Shown here in pieces: positions 19,786-26,971 of a DNA stretch of 64,000 bases. A model generated the notes under the pieces. The model searched no databases. It was given only the letters and a program-made list of their open reading frames with translations, and had not been told where the DNA came from. How positions within the stretch are numbered: the first letter of the stretch is position 1; every line of letters begins with the position of its first letter. Source of the DNA: Micavibrio sp. (GTDB lineage Bacteria > Pseudomonadota > Alphaproteobacteria > Micavibrionales > Micavibrionaceae); assembly GCA_030824805.1 (NCBI GenBank), contig JAPJRC010000003.1:1-64000 (forward strand), written 5' to 3'. The translations under genes and the position numbers were made by a program.

Positions 19786-21723
19786 CTAGGCTGCTTTTGC
19801 GGCGGGGCCGGCAGGGCGGCCATGTTCATTCTGATAAAGCTTCTTCATGCGCTCCACCAGTTTGCTGACATCGTCGCTCTTGATGTTCAGCGTAGAGGAT
19901 AGCTGCGTCATCGCGGCCTTGGCATCCGTGCTGCCACCATCGGCGGCGATCTTGTACCAGAGCAGCGCGTCTTCGGGTTTTGCATTGCCGACGAGGCCGT
20001 TCTCGTAAATCAGGCCGAGATTGTAGGCGGCCTCCACAACGCCCTGGTTGGCGGCGCTTTCAAAGAATGCGGCGGCGACAGGTGCATTGTAGTCCGTGCC
20101 GATGCCTTCGATAAAGGCGATGCCGAGATTATATTGCGCTTCTGGGTGGCCGAGCTTTGCAGCTTCGCGGTACCAGTACAATGCACGCTCGACATCTTTT
20201 TCAACGCCGAGGCCCTGATGATAGAGAACGCCGAGATTGTATCCGGCATTTGCGATTTTCTGGTCTGCCGCCTCACGGAACCATAATGCGGCTTTCTCAA
20301 AGTTCTGGGTTACACCGCCGCGGCCCGCCGTGTAGATCGCTGCGAGGTCGTGCTGCGCTTCGGGCGTACCGGCGAAAGCCTGTTGTTCCAGTTCCTTGAT
20401 TTTTTCGGGAAGGGCGGGGTCGGCTTTGATACGCTGCGCAACAGAACCTGCGCCTTTTTCCTTGGCGACCAGATTGGCAACTTGCGGGTCCTGTGCGAAG
20501 GCGATCGTGGCCACAGCATCGACAGGGTTGTAAGCGCCGGTCGTGGTGCGTGCGGGCGGAACGGAGGCCACCTGTTCGTTTGTCTGTGCCGGGGCCGTCG
20601 TCGCGACAGGCGCGTCCATATCCAGTTCCTGACGCGCGCCGGGGGCGATTTCGTTCAACTGGGCGGCGAGTGCGTCGGGATCTTCTTCCAGCGCGCGCAT
20701 CAATTGTTCGTCCGATGCATCGATGGCATCCTGTGCCGCCGGTGTTTGTTCGGTGGCGGGGACTTCGTTCATCTGTTGCACGGTTTCGGCATCAACCGGC
20801 GTGAGCGTGGGCTCTGCCGCAGCAGGTGCCTGAACAGCAGGAACGGCGACGGCGGCTTCGGCTGATACCGGCTCCCACTTGTTTTCTTTCAGGTTGAGCT
20901 TTGCAAGCCCGCCATTTTCAAGAACGGCGATGCTCGGCACGTTCGGCTGCTGTATCTGGTTAATCGTCCAGCCGAAGAGAAGTGCGGCGACGATCATGGA
21001 AACCATGCCCACGCTTTGCATGCGCACGGATTTGCGCCACCACGGTGCATCGGCGTTGGCGGCTTCGGCGGCATCGCCATAGGCGGAAAGTTGCGGCAGG
21101 TTGCCAGCGTTGCTTTGATCGGTTAGCAGAACGAGCGCGCGCGCCTTCAGCGTGTCCTGCGTTTCGGTCAGGATTTCTTCCATGCGTTCGACCTTGCGCA
21201 GCATGCGGGATTTGTCCTGCCCGATTTTTTCGAGCTGGCGGTCCATGCGGGCCTGCTGTGCGACGGCTTCGTCGATACGCGAATTGACGCCGGTGCGGAA
21301 ATCTTCGCTTTCCTTCAGGCGCTGGTCGAGAAGGCTCTGGCCCGCGGCGGCCTGCACCAGTTTGTTTTCGGTGTCTTTCAATGCGCGTTCGAAACGGGCC
21401 TGACGCTGCGAGATTTCATTTTCGATCGTGTCGCGCGTGCGCAATTTGTTTTCGAGCGCGAGGTAGGCTTTTTCGGATTTCTCGGCTTTGTCTTCGAGCT
21501 CGTGCAGGGATTTGCGGTATTCGCGAAGTTCGGCCAGAAGTTCGTAACGCTCGGCTTCGGAACGTTTCAGCTTGTCGCTGATTTGGGCGAGGGTGCGCAC
21601 GATTTCCATCGCGCGTGTGTTCTGTTGCGGCGCTATGGGGAGTTGCGCGGCGCTATCGCCATGGAAGTCGTCCTGCGGCGGCCGTACCACATGAACCCGG
21701 TCTGGTGTGCGCCCTTGTTTCAT
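19786..21723 (-). CDS. PodJ-like membrane protein: cytoplasmic coiled coil, one TM, periplasmic Sel1 repeats
   Basis: A 645-residue protein. Residues about 40-200 are a long charged coiled coil predicted to be cytoplasmic. A single hydrophobic helix lies at about 233-256 (GMVSMIVAALLFGW). An Ala/Pro/Glu-rich, probably disordered periplasmic stretch follows (about 285-450), then about four Sel1-type repeats (about 450-612) of the form AQ..LG..Y..G.GV..D...A..W. This architecture matches polar organisers such as PodJ and related alphaproteobacterial septum or peptidoglycan-associated proteins, which act as scaffolds. It is shorter than Caulobacter PodJ. No partner gene is adjacent. The function as a polarity or envelope scaffold is inference; the domain order is directly visible. 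Confidence 0.85.
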   Translation of the reverse strand: MKQGRTPDRVHVVRPPQDDFHGDSAAQLPIAPQQNTRAMEIVRTLAQISDKLKRSEAERYELLAELREYRKSLHELEDKAEKSEKAYLALENKLRTRDTIENEISQRQARFERALKDTENKLVQAAAGQSLLDQRLKESEDFRTGVNSRIDEAVAQQARMDRQLEKIGQDKSRMLRKVERMEEILTETQDTLKARALVLLTDQSNAGNLPQLSAYGDAAEAANADAPWWRKSVRMQSVGMVSMIVAALLFGWTINQIQQPNVPSIAVLENGGLAKLNLKENKWEPVSAEAAVAVPAVQAPAAAEPTLTPVDAETVQQMNEVPATEQTPAAQDAIDASDEQLMRALEEDPDALAAQLNEIAPGARQELDMDAPVATTAPAQTNEQVASVPPARTTTGAYNPVDAVATIAFAQDPQVANLVAKEKGAGSVAQRIKADPALPEKIKELEQQAFAGTPEAQHDLAAIYTAGRGGVTQNFEKAALWFREAADQKIANAGYNLGVLYHQGLGVEKDVERALYWYREAAKLGHPEAQYNLGIAFIEGIGTDYNAPVAAAFFESAANQGVVEAAYNLGLIYENGLVGNAKPEDALLWYKIAADGGSTDAKAAMTQLSSTLNIKSDDVSKLVERMKKLYQNEHGRPAGPAAKAA

Positions 21724-21854
21724 AACGCGTATCCCCTTATTAAAAATGTCCTCGTGAATTGCGTAAAATATATCGTTTTAGGGAAATCTAACCAAGGAAA
21801 TTATGGAACCTGTCCACAGGGGCAAAAAAGGCGGATTTCCGCCAAAAATTGGCC

Positions 21855-21882
21855 CTTGCCTTTGGGCGGAAACTCCTATAAT
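21855..21882 (+). promoter_or_regulatory. Promoter of tRNA-Gln
   Basis: The -35 element CTTGCC (21855-21860) and a perfect -10 TATAAT (21877-21882) are separated by 16 bases. The predicted start is about 21889, which leaves about 29 bases before the mature tRNA. Confidence 0.7.
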
Positions 21883-21917
21883 TTCCCCTTCCATTCAAGG
21901 CCTTTTGCGGTTCTTGT

Positions 21918-21992
21918 TGGGGCGTCGCCAAGCGGTAAGGCAGCGGTTTTTGGTACCGCCATTCGGAGGTTCGATCCCTCCCGCCCCAGCCA
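21918..21992 (+). tRNA. tRNA-Gln (anticodon UUG)
   Basis: A 75-base tRNA with acceptor stem TGGGGCG/CGCCCCA, a D-arm with AGCGGTAAGGC, anticodon stem GCGGT/ACCGC enclosing the loop TTTTGGT (anticodon TTG), T-arm GGAGG TTCGATC CCTCC, discriminator G and encoded CCA. It is intact. The DNA after it becomes A+T-rich and accessory-looking, so this gene may mark an integration site, though no second copy of its 3' end was found in the window. Confidence 0.97.
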
Positions 21993-22068
21993 TCTACATA
22001 GACTTCCGCCATACTCAGAGAGAAATAGCCTCATAAGGCCCGCAATCCGCGGCCTTTGCGCCCCATGC

Positions 22069-22156
22069 CCTTTTCGCCACACTACTGAGAATGCGGATTC
22101 TGGGGCCAAAATGCCCGTTTCTCTCAGTTGTGAAATTTCCTGTGTGGCAAAAAAGG
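22069..22156. repeat. Imperfect inverted repeat just downstream of tRNA-Gln
   Basis: A left arm CCTTTTCGCCACAC (22069-22082) and right arm GTGTGGCAAAAAAGG (22142-22156) are near-perfect complements with one indel. Inside lies a second, weaker pair (ACTGAGA and TCTCTCAGT). The 88-base unit lies between the tRNA and the first accessory gene. It could be a mobile-element remnant, a terminator-like structure or chance. Confidence 0.4.
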
Positions 22157-22178
22157 CTTCGATAGCTAAAATGTGCGC

Positions 22179-22664
22179 ATGACAGATGAGGAAATACGAC
22201 AACTAAAACATTTTCTGAACTCTGCAGTTGAGGCAACTTATGCAGAACCTGAATTGCTCATAAAGAGTGACGGAACGCCCAGACGAGGAAATGAGCAAAC
22301 TATAGCCTTTCGTGTAGGCGTTCATTTGCATGAACTTCTCAAGGATACGCCGTATTCCACTTTCAATCTCGACTGCGAGTATAATAAGCACGGCAATGAT
22401 GCTAAATTAAGACCGAATGGTGCTTCAATGCGACCAGACCTTCTTATCCATAGTCGAGGCAATGACAAATATAATATTTTGGCTGTTGAATTTGCAGGTT
22501 GGTGGAAAGAGAAAAATAAGGTCGAAGAAGATAGAGATAAGCTTAAAGAGCTAACTGATCCGAATTTTGATTACAATTATCAGCTTGGAGCTTTAGTTCT
22601 TCTAATGGCTGCTAATCAAGCAGACTATGAATTTTTCAGGCATGGAGATACTGACAAGTCTTGA
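22179..22664 (+). CDS. Hypothetical protein, possible PD-(D/E)XK nuclease-like fold
   Basis: A 161-residue protein of unknown function from the ATG at 22179; a GTG at 22173 is also possible, and neither has a strong ribosome site. It is clearly richer in A+T than the flanking genes, suggesting transfer. The segment SMRPDLLIHSRG...ILAVEFAGWWKEKNK has the spacing of the PD...(D/E)XK core: a PD on one strand, a hydrophobic strand with Glu, then a Lys-rich stretch. The expected Lys two residues after the Glu is missing, so the active site is doubtful. It lies directly after tRNA-Gln. It may be a cargo gene of a lost or degraded island. Confidence 0.6.
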   Translation: MTDEEIRQLKHFLNSAVEATYAEPELLIKSDGTPRRGNEQTIAFRVGVHLHELLKDTPYSTFNLDCEYNKHGNDAKLRPNGASMRPDLLIHSRGNDKYNILAVEFAGWWKEKNKVEEDRDKLKELTDPNFDYNYQLGALVLLMAANQADYEFFRHGDTDKS

Positions 22665-22675
22665 AAATAAATAGC

Positions 22676-22705
22676 GAGGAGAATTATGCTACCAAAATTC
22701 TCCTC
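22676..22705. terminator. Stem-loop after the A+T-rich accessory gene
   Basis: A perfect 10-pair stem, GAGGAGAATT / AATTCTCCTC, with a 10-base loop, 11 bases after the stop codon. There is no T-run after it on the plus strand, so it may act as an mRNA-stabilising structure or a weak terminator. Confidence 0.5.
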
Positions 22706-22898
22706 ACGCTAAGATCACGAATTAAACTTTATCATGTCCAATCTTCGCCAATCTTTTGCTTTTCGATTGTTGATGTGGCATGCGGCATTCCATAGCCGAT
22801 ATGAGCTGCAACGCGGGGAAGTTTTATCACAGCGCTGATATAGGTATTATGTGTTGGTGGCCCATCATGCGTTGGAATTTGGTAGAAGCGCGTCACAG

Positions 22899-23174
22899 TC
22901 AGCAACACACCATCGCCCGTACTTTGGGCGATTCTCCCGACTCTTTCCGCTTTGAGCGTAGGCCACCAAGCGCGGCGATGTGCCGATACGCTATACAGTG
23001 AGCTTGAAGCGGCTCTGGCAGACTGTCCTTATTGAATTGCGGGTTCGTCCGGGAGCGCGGAATGGTGCGCACATCCACCAGATAATTCACATCGTGACTT
23101 TTCAAGATGCCTATAAATTCTTCCAGCGGATGAGTGGAATGGCCGATCGTATATATAGCCGGCTTATCTGCCAT
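22899..23174 (-). CDS. DUF488-family protein, C-terminally shortened
   Basis: A 91-residue protein from the ATG one base after the hmp stop codon. It begins with the DUF488 signature (IYTIGHSTHPLEEF), followed by LVDVRTIPRSRTNPQFN and a LGGLRSKRKES segment. Family members continue for a further 60-90 residues with a conserved GWRN..FRGYADYM-like region, which is missing here. The frame ends after SPKVRAMVCC. Another frame stays open downstream to about 22730 but does not restore a recognisable DUF488 tail, so this looks like a truncated copy. DUF488 genes often travel with heme or redox genes. The function is unknown. Confidence 0.7.
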   Translation of the reverse strand: MADKPAIYTIGHSTHPLEEFIGILKSHDVNYLVDVRTIPRSRTNPQFNKDSLPEPLQAHCIAYRHIAALGGLRSKRKESGESPKVRAMVCC

Positions 23175-23175
23175 C

Positions 23176-24411
23176 CTATGCCGCCTTGCGTTCAAGCTCC
23201 TGGCGCGGGCCAAAAAACTCAAAATGCACCTGCGCGGCCGGAATGCCCCATTCTAAAAGCTGGTGATACATGCTGACCATGAACGCCTTGGGACCGCAGA
23301 AGTAATAATCCGCATCCCTTTCCGGCACCAGCCGTTCGATCAGAGCGGCATCAATCATGCCGGTTTCGCTGCCGGAATGTCTTGCAATCCCTTCACGCGG
23401 CGGCTCGTTGTACCGGAAATGAATTTGCAGATTATCGTGCCGGGCAGCCAGTTCCTCTATTTCGGTGCGGAAGGGCTGCACGCCTTCGTGAAGGCTGCCA
23501 TGAACAAGGATAATTTTGCGTTCAGGCATTTCATCGAGCGCGGTTTTAAGAATGCTGTAGAGCGGCGTAATGCCGATCCCTCCCGCGAGCAGAACCAGCG
23601 GACGCTTATGCTTCTCGGTGACATCCAGGAAAAACTCACCGCAGGGCGGCGCGATTTCAATGGTGGAGCCGACCTCAACTGAGTCATGCAGCAGGTTTGA
23701 GACATAGCCCTTGGGCGTATCGGCCTTGGGTCCTGTTTCACGTTTCACGCTAATGCGGAAATAATCCTGCCCCGGCTTATCGGAGAGGCTGTAATTGCGC
23801 ATTGTGGTATGACCGCAGGGGCTAGGGACGCGGACCGTGATGTACTGGCCGGGCTTGAAAGCGGGAAGCTGTCCGCCATCCGCCGGTACAAGATAAAAGG
23901 ACGTTATGATGTCGCTTTCTTTTTCTTTGCGTATAACGCGAAATGGTTTGAATTCTTCCCATCCGCCGGGCGCTTCGGCCTGTTCTTTGTATATCTGCGC
24001 CTCGCGGCCGATAAGGATATCAGCCAGAAAGCCATAGGCCTCTGCCCATGCATTGATAATGTCGTCAGTCGCCGCGTCGCCCAGCACTTCGCGGATGGAG
24101 GCCAGGAGATTTTCCCCGACAATGGGATAATGCTCCGGCTTGATGCGCAAGGAGGCATGTTTTTGCGCAATCAGCTCAACCGCGCCGCCCAGCACTTCCA
24201 GATTGTCAATATTGGCCGCATAGGCGCAAATCGCGGCGGCCAGCGCACGCTGCTGCGAACCTGCGAACTGATTGGCAGGATTGAACAGCGGCGCGACTTC
24301 AGGATTGTGTGAGAACATCCGCTTATAAAAATGTTTGGTCAGCGTTTCGCCATGCTCTTCGAGGACAGGAGCGGTTGATTTGACGATAGTAATGGTTTGC
24401 TCGCTTAGCAT
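23176..24411 (-). CDS. hmp: Flavohemoprotein, nitric oxide dioxygenase
   Basis: Converts NO to nitrate using O2 and NAD(P)H; cytosolic. It has 411 residues from the second possible ATG, chosen because AGGAG lies 7 bases upstream and MLSEQTI..VK matches family N-termini. An upstream ATG would add 10 residues. The globin domain (about 1-140) shows Tyr B10 in HFYKRMF, a Gln in the distal pocket region and the proximal His in AQKHASL. The FAD domain (about 150-260) has RNYSLSD and GYVSNLLHD. The NAD domain (about 265-400) has LLAGGIGITPLYS and YFCGPKAFM. It is divergent from nsrR, with an operator-like palindrome over its promoter. NO-dependent derepression by NsrR is the expected control. Confidence 0.97.
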   Translation of the reverse strand: MLSEQTITIVKSTAPVLEEHGETLTKHFYKRMFSHNPEVAPLFNPANQFAGSQQRALAAAICAYAANIDNLEVLGGAVELIAQKHASLRIKPEHYPIVGENLLASIREVLGDAATDDIINAWAEAYGFLADILIGREAQIYKEQAEAPGGWEEFKPFRVIRKEKESDIITSFYLVPADGGQLPAFKPGQYITVRVPSPCGHTTMRNYSLSDKPGQDYFRISVKRETGPKADTPKGYVSNLLHDSVEVGSTIEIAPPCGEFFLDVTEKHKRPLVLLAGGIGITPLYSILKTALDEMPERKIILVHGSLHEGVQPFRTEIEELAARHDNLQIHFRYNEPPREGIARHSGSETGMIDAALIERLVPERDADYYFCGPKAFMVSMYHQLLEWGIPAAQVHFEFFGPRQELERKAA

Positions 24412-24422
24412 GGGAAGACTCC

Positions 24423-24447
24423 TAATATGTATTTTTGACACATATTA
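24423..24447. promoter_or_regulatory. Putative NsrR operator over the hmp promoter
   Basis: A perfect inverted repeat TAATATGT-N9-ACATATTA resembles NsrR sites (AAGATGYATTT-type half-sites). It overlaps the minus-strand -10 TATAAT (24449-24444) and the hmp leader, a position suited to repression. It also overlaps the nsrR -35 element, so autoregulation is possible. Confidence 0.7.
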
Positions 24448-24463
24448 TAAGTTAGTGTATCAA
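24435..24463 (+). promoter_or_regulatory. nsrR promoter
   Basis: A consensus -35 TTGACA (24435-24440), a 17-base spacer and -10 TATCAA (24458-24463), which matches TATAAT at four positions. The start would be near 24470, 19 bases before the nsrR ATG. Confidence 0.65.
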
Positions 24464-24488
24464 TGTCAAATAATTTTCGGGACTTGAT

Positions 24489-24923
24489 ATGCAATTAACA
24501 TTGTTTACGGATTACGCCCTTCGCAGTCTCCTCTATCTGGCGGCTCATCCCGAACGATCATCCAGCGTCAAAGAAATTGCCGAGCAGTACGACGTTTCGC
24601 GTAATCATCTTGTGAAAGTCGTCCATAAAATGGCAACGCTGGGATTGATTGAAAGTTCCAAGGGTAAAGGTGGCGGAATTAAACTGACGAGAGATCCAGC
24701 TGCTATGCGCCTTGGTGATATTGTTCGGTTGATGGAGAATATGGATATCGTTGAGTGCTTCAATAAGGACACGAACACGTGCCGCATCAGCGAAGTTTGC
24801 CGCTTAAAACATATTCTATTTGAAGCCTCTCAAAGTTTCATTCAGACCTTGAATAAATACACCTTGCAGGATGCCGCCGCAAACCGAAGCATGATCCTGT
24901 CAATGCTGGAAAAAACCGGATAG
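24489..24923 (+). CDS. nsrR: Rrf2-family nitric oxide-sensing repressor NsrR
   Basis: A 144-residue Rrf2-type regulator that binds an Fe-S cluster and loses DNA binding when NO attacks the cluster. An N-terminal winged helix (MQLTLFTDYALRSLLYLA, the typical NsrR start) and recognition helix (VSRNHLVKVVHKM) are followed by three cysteines at 90, 98 and 104 (VEC...TCRISEVC), the NsrR spacing rather than that of IscR. It is divergent from hmp and shares a 77-base control region with it. It probably represses hmp and itself, and perhaps the DUF305 gene downstream, which starts 61 bases after its stop. Confidence 0.93.
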   Translation: MQLTLFTDYALRSLLYLAAHPERSSSVKEIAEQYDVSRNHLVKVVHKMATLGLIESSKGKGGGIKLTRDPAAMRLGDIVRLMENMDIVECFNKDTNTCRISEVCRLKHILFEASQSFIQTLNKYTLQDAAANRSMILSMLEKTG

Positions 24924-24984
24924 ACGCTAATCTTGATGTACTACTATGACAAAATTTCCATTTACTAAAACGAAAGGGCCAACC

Positions 24985-26403
24985 ATGAAAACATCTCTTG
25001 GAAGCTGTCTAACTTTTCTTTCCGTATGGGCCATGATGCCCACAGCCGCGTCAGCCCACGTGAAATGGTTTGCGCCCTATATTGTAGAGGCATCGCCGCG
25101 CCCCATCCAGTACACACTCACCGATATCTGGTTCTGGACCGGGCTCGCTCTGGTTCTTGTTTTCTTCATCGCCACACGCTTAACCGAGAAAACGGCGCTC
25201 GGCACTACGATCCAAAACAAGCTGGATAAGATGACAGACCCGCTCTGGCAGCGGCAGGATGATTTTATCCGCATTGTCATCGGCGTCTTTTTTGTGGCTA
25301 TTTTCGCCGTCGGCGGCGTCTATTTGACGCCTGATCTTAAAACATCTTCCGAATGGATATCCTGGTCGCAGCTACTCATCGCCGCGCTGGTCTTTTCCCG
25401 CCGGACGCAACCTTTGGCGGCCGCAGGCATTATCGGCTTATGGCTGCTGGCGCTACGGGATTACCAATTATTTCATATGCTGGATTATCTGGCACTGGGT
25501 GTCGGCGTTGCCGCCTATCTGGTACTGGATGCCTCTAACAATGACGATCTTCGCACACACCGTATAACTGCGCTGCGTATCGGCGTCGCGATTGCCTTGA
25601 TGTGGTCAAGCCTTGAAAAATTCGGCTATCCGGACTGGTTCTATCCCCTGGTAGAGGAAAAACCCTTCCTGACCTTTGGCCTGCCGCGCGATGCCTTCAT
25701 TCCTATGGCCGGCCTGGCTGAATTTACGATGGGGTTCGGGTTGCTGTGGACCCCGCTGATCCGGCGCCTGTCCGCAATAGCGCTGTTTGTTATTTTCACA
25801 GCAGCCGTCTATCCCTTCGGCCGCATTGACCTGGTCGGTCACGCACTCATCATGGCAATTATCGTTGCTATTATTATTGATCATTCAAGGGGGGAGGATA
25901 TCCTTCCTGCTGTCAAAAAAAAGCTGGCAGGGATACCGCTGGGGCTGGTTGCCGCTCTAATCATTTTCGTGGGGGCTTACTGGGGATCACACGCGCTGAT
26001 TTACGGCGTAGGCAATGTTGTAACGGCCGATGCTTCCTCGAAAAGCACCCACACCTTTGACCCGGATCATCCGCATGACACCGACGCTGTTGATGGGGAA
26101 ACACCACTGGCCGCTTACCAAAAAGCCATGGATGTCATGCATGCCCCGATGATGGAGGGTATCAAGCATGAAGATCCTGACATGGCCTTTGCTCTTGGCA
26201 TGCTGCCTCACCATGTCGGTGCGACCGATATGCCTGAAATTCAGCTCAAATATGGCTCCGACCCGCAAATGCGGGATTTGGCAAAGCGTATTTTGAGTTC
26301 GCAACACGAAGAAATTGAGGAAATGCGCACGTGGTTGAAGAAAAAGAACTATGAAGTTCCAGAGGGGAATGAGGCTTTGCCCGCACATAGCGGCCACCAT
26401 TAA
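24985..26403 (+). CDS. Multi-pass membrane protein with C-terminal DUF305 domain
   Basis: A 472-residue envelope protein from the second ATG, chosen for its ribosome site (AAAGGG, 6 bases) and the signal-type leader ending at ASAHVKW. Residues about 45-355 contain eight or more hydrophobic helices, with DoxX-like features in the middle (FGLPRDAFIPMAGLAEFTMGFG). The C-terminus (about 385-460) is a DUF305 domain with the typical HEDPDMAFALGMLPHHVGA and SQHEEIEEMRTWL, and it ends in His-rich HSGHH. DUF305 domains occur near copper and metal-resistance genes and are thought to bind metal. Fusion to a membrane domain is uncommon. It sits between the NO unit and copA, so a role in metal or respiratory-stress handling is inferred. 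Confidence 0.8.
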   Translation: MKTSLGSCLTFLSVWAMMPTAASAHVKWFAPYIVEASPRPIQYTLTDIWFWTGLALVLVFFIATRLTEKTALGTTIQNKLDKMTDPLWQRQDDFIRIVIGVFFVAIFAVGGVYLTPDLKTSSEWISWSQLLIAALVFSRRTQPLAAAGIIGLWLLALRDYQLFHMLDYLALGVGVAAYLVLDASNNDDLRTHRITALRIGVAIALMWSSLEKFGYPDWFYPLVEEKPFLTFGLPRDAFIPMAGLAEFTMGFGLLWTPLIRRLSAIALFVIFTAAVYPFGRIDLVGHALIMAIIVAIIIDHSRGEDILPAVKKKLAGIPLGLVAALIIFVGAYWGSHALIYGVGNVVTADASSKSTHTFDPDHPHDTDAVDGETPLAAYQKAMDVMHAPMMEGIKHEDPDMAFALGMLPHHVGATDMPEIQLKYGSDPQMRDLAKRILSSQHEEIEEMRTWLKKKNYEVPEGNEALPAHSGHH

Positions 26404-26415
26404 TAGGATGGCGTC

Positions 26416-26781
26416 ATGATCGATGATCTTGATCTCAAAGAAATCCGGAAAGTCCGCAAGATCGGTTATTATTTTCGCTACCCTCTGCACAGGAGCGACT
26501 TTCATGAATTAACCCTTGATGGCAACCTTCGTGGCCATTACACGGCAAAGCCGCTTTATGGCCGGCTGACATCTGAGGGACGAGTCGATAAATCCGCAGG
26601 CTTTAACGGAGATATAGCCGCGCTTTTCGTATCACTGGAGGCTGTAAGCGCTCACGATGTGAAGACATATATTACGCATACGGATCCAGAAAAGATCCAA
26701 ACCTCTAACGGCAAGAAAGACTGGGATGTCATTAACACAGCCGCCGAGCGCTGTATAAAGGCAAATATCGCTTCATCCTAG
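26416..26781 (+). CDS. Hypothetical protein
   Basis: A 121-residue soluble, charged protein with no domain I recognise. It begins 12 bases after the DUF305 gene with a weak AGGAT ribosome site, so it is probably co-transcribed with it. It contains a single Cys (in ERCIKAN) near the C-terminus and no membrane segment or signal peptide. No function can be suggested beyond a link to the neighbouring metal or redox genes. Confidence 0.65.
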   Translation: MIDDLDLKEIRKVRKIGYYFRYPLHRSDFHELTLDGNLRGHYTAKPLYGRLTSEGRVDKSAGFNGDIAALFVSLEAVSAHDVKTYITHTDPEKIQTSNGKKDWDVINTAAERCIKANIASS

Positions 26782-26916
26782 ATAAAGTTTTTCTGATCAG
26801 GCGTTTCGGTTTCAGAGTTCTTATTTTACCCTCCGCGTTTCCGTGAGTATTCGCATTATTTCATCTTCCACTTTCCTTCCATCGGAAGACCGGCAGAACA
26901 GCGACTAAATTTTCTC

Positions 26917-26947
26917 TTGACCTTCCAATGATGGGAAGGTGCACCAT
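26917..26947 (+). promoter_or_regulatory. CueR-type copper-responsive promoter of copA
   Basis: A perfect dyad ACCTTCC-N7-GGAAGGT (26920-26940) is placed between -35 TTGACC (26917-26922) and a weak -10 CACCAT (26942-26947). The 19-base spacer is the over-long spacing used by MerR-family activators, and the arrangement is almost the same as the known copA promoter of E. coli. Copper-bound CueR, encoded two genes downstream, should activate here. Confidence 0.93.
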
Positions 26948-26971
26948 ATTCATATATTGAGGAGAAAAGCG

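Noticed and set aside
23573..23585. Thirteen bases (CGATCCCTCCCGC) identical to the tRNA-Gln T-arm region, as a possible attachment-site copy
   Set aside because: The match lies in the coding sequence for the conserved GGIGITP motif of hmp and is short, so coincidence is more likely.
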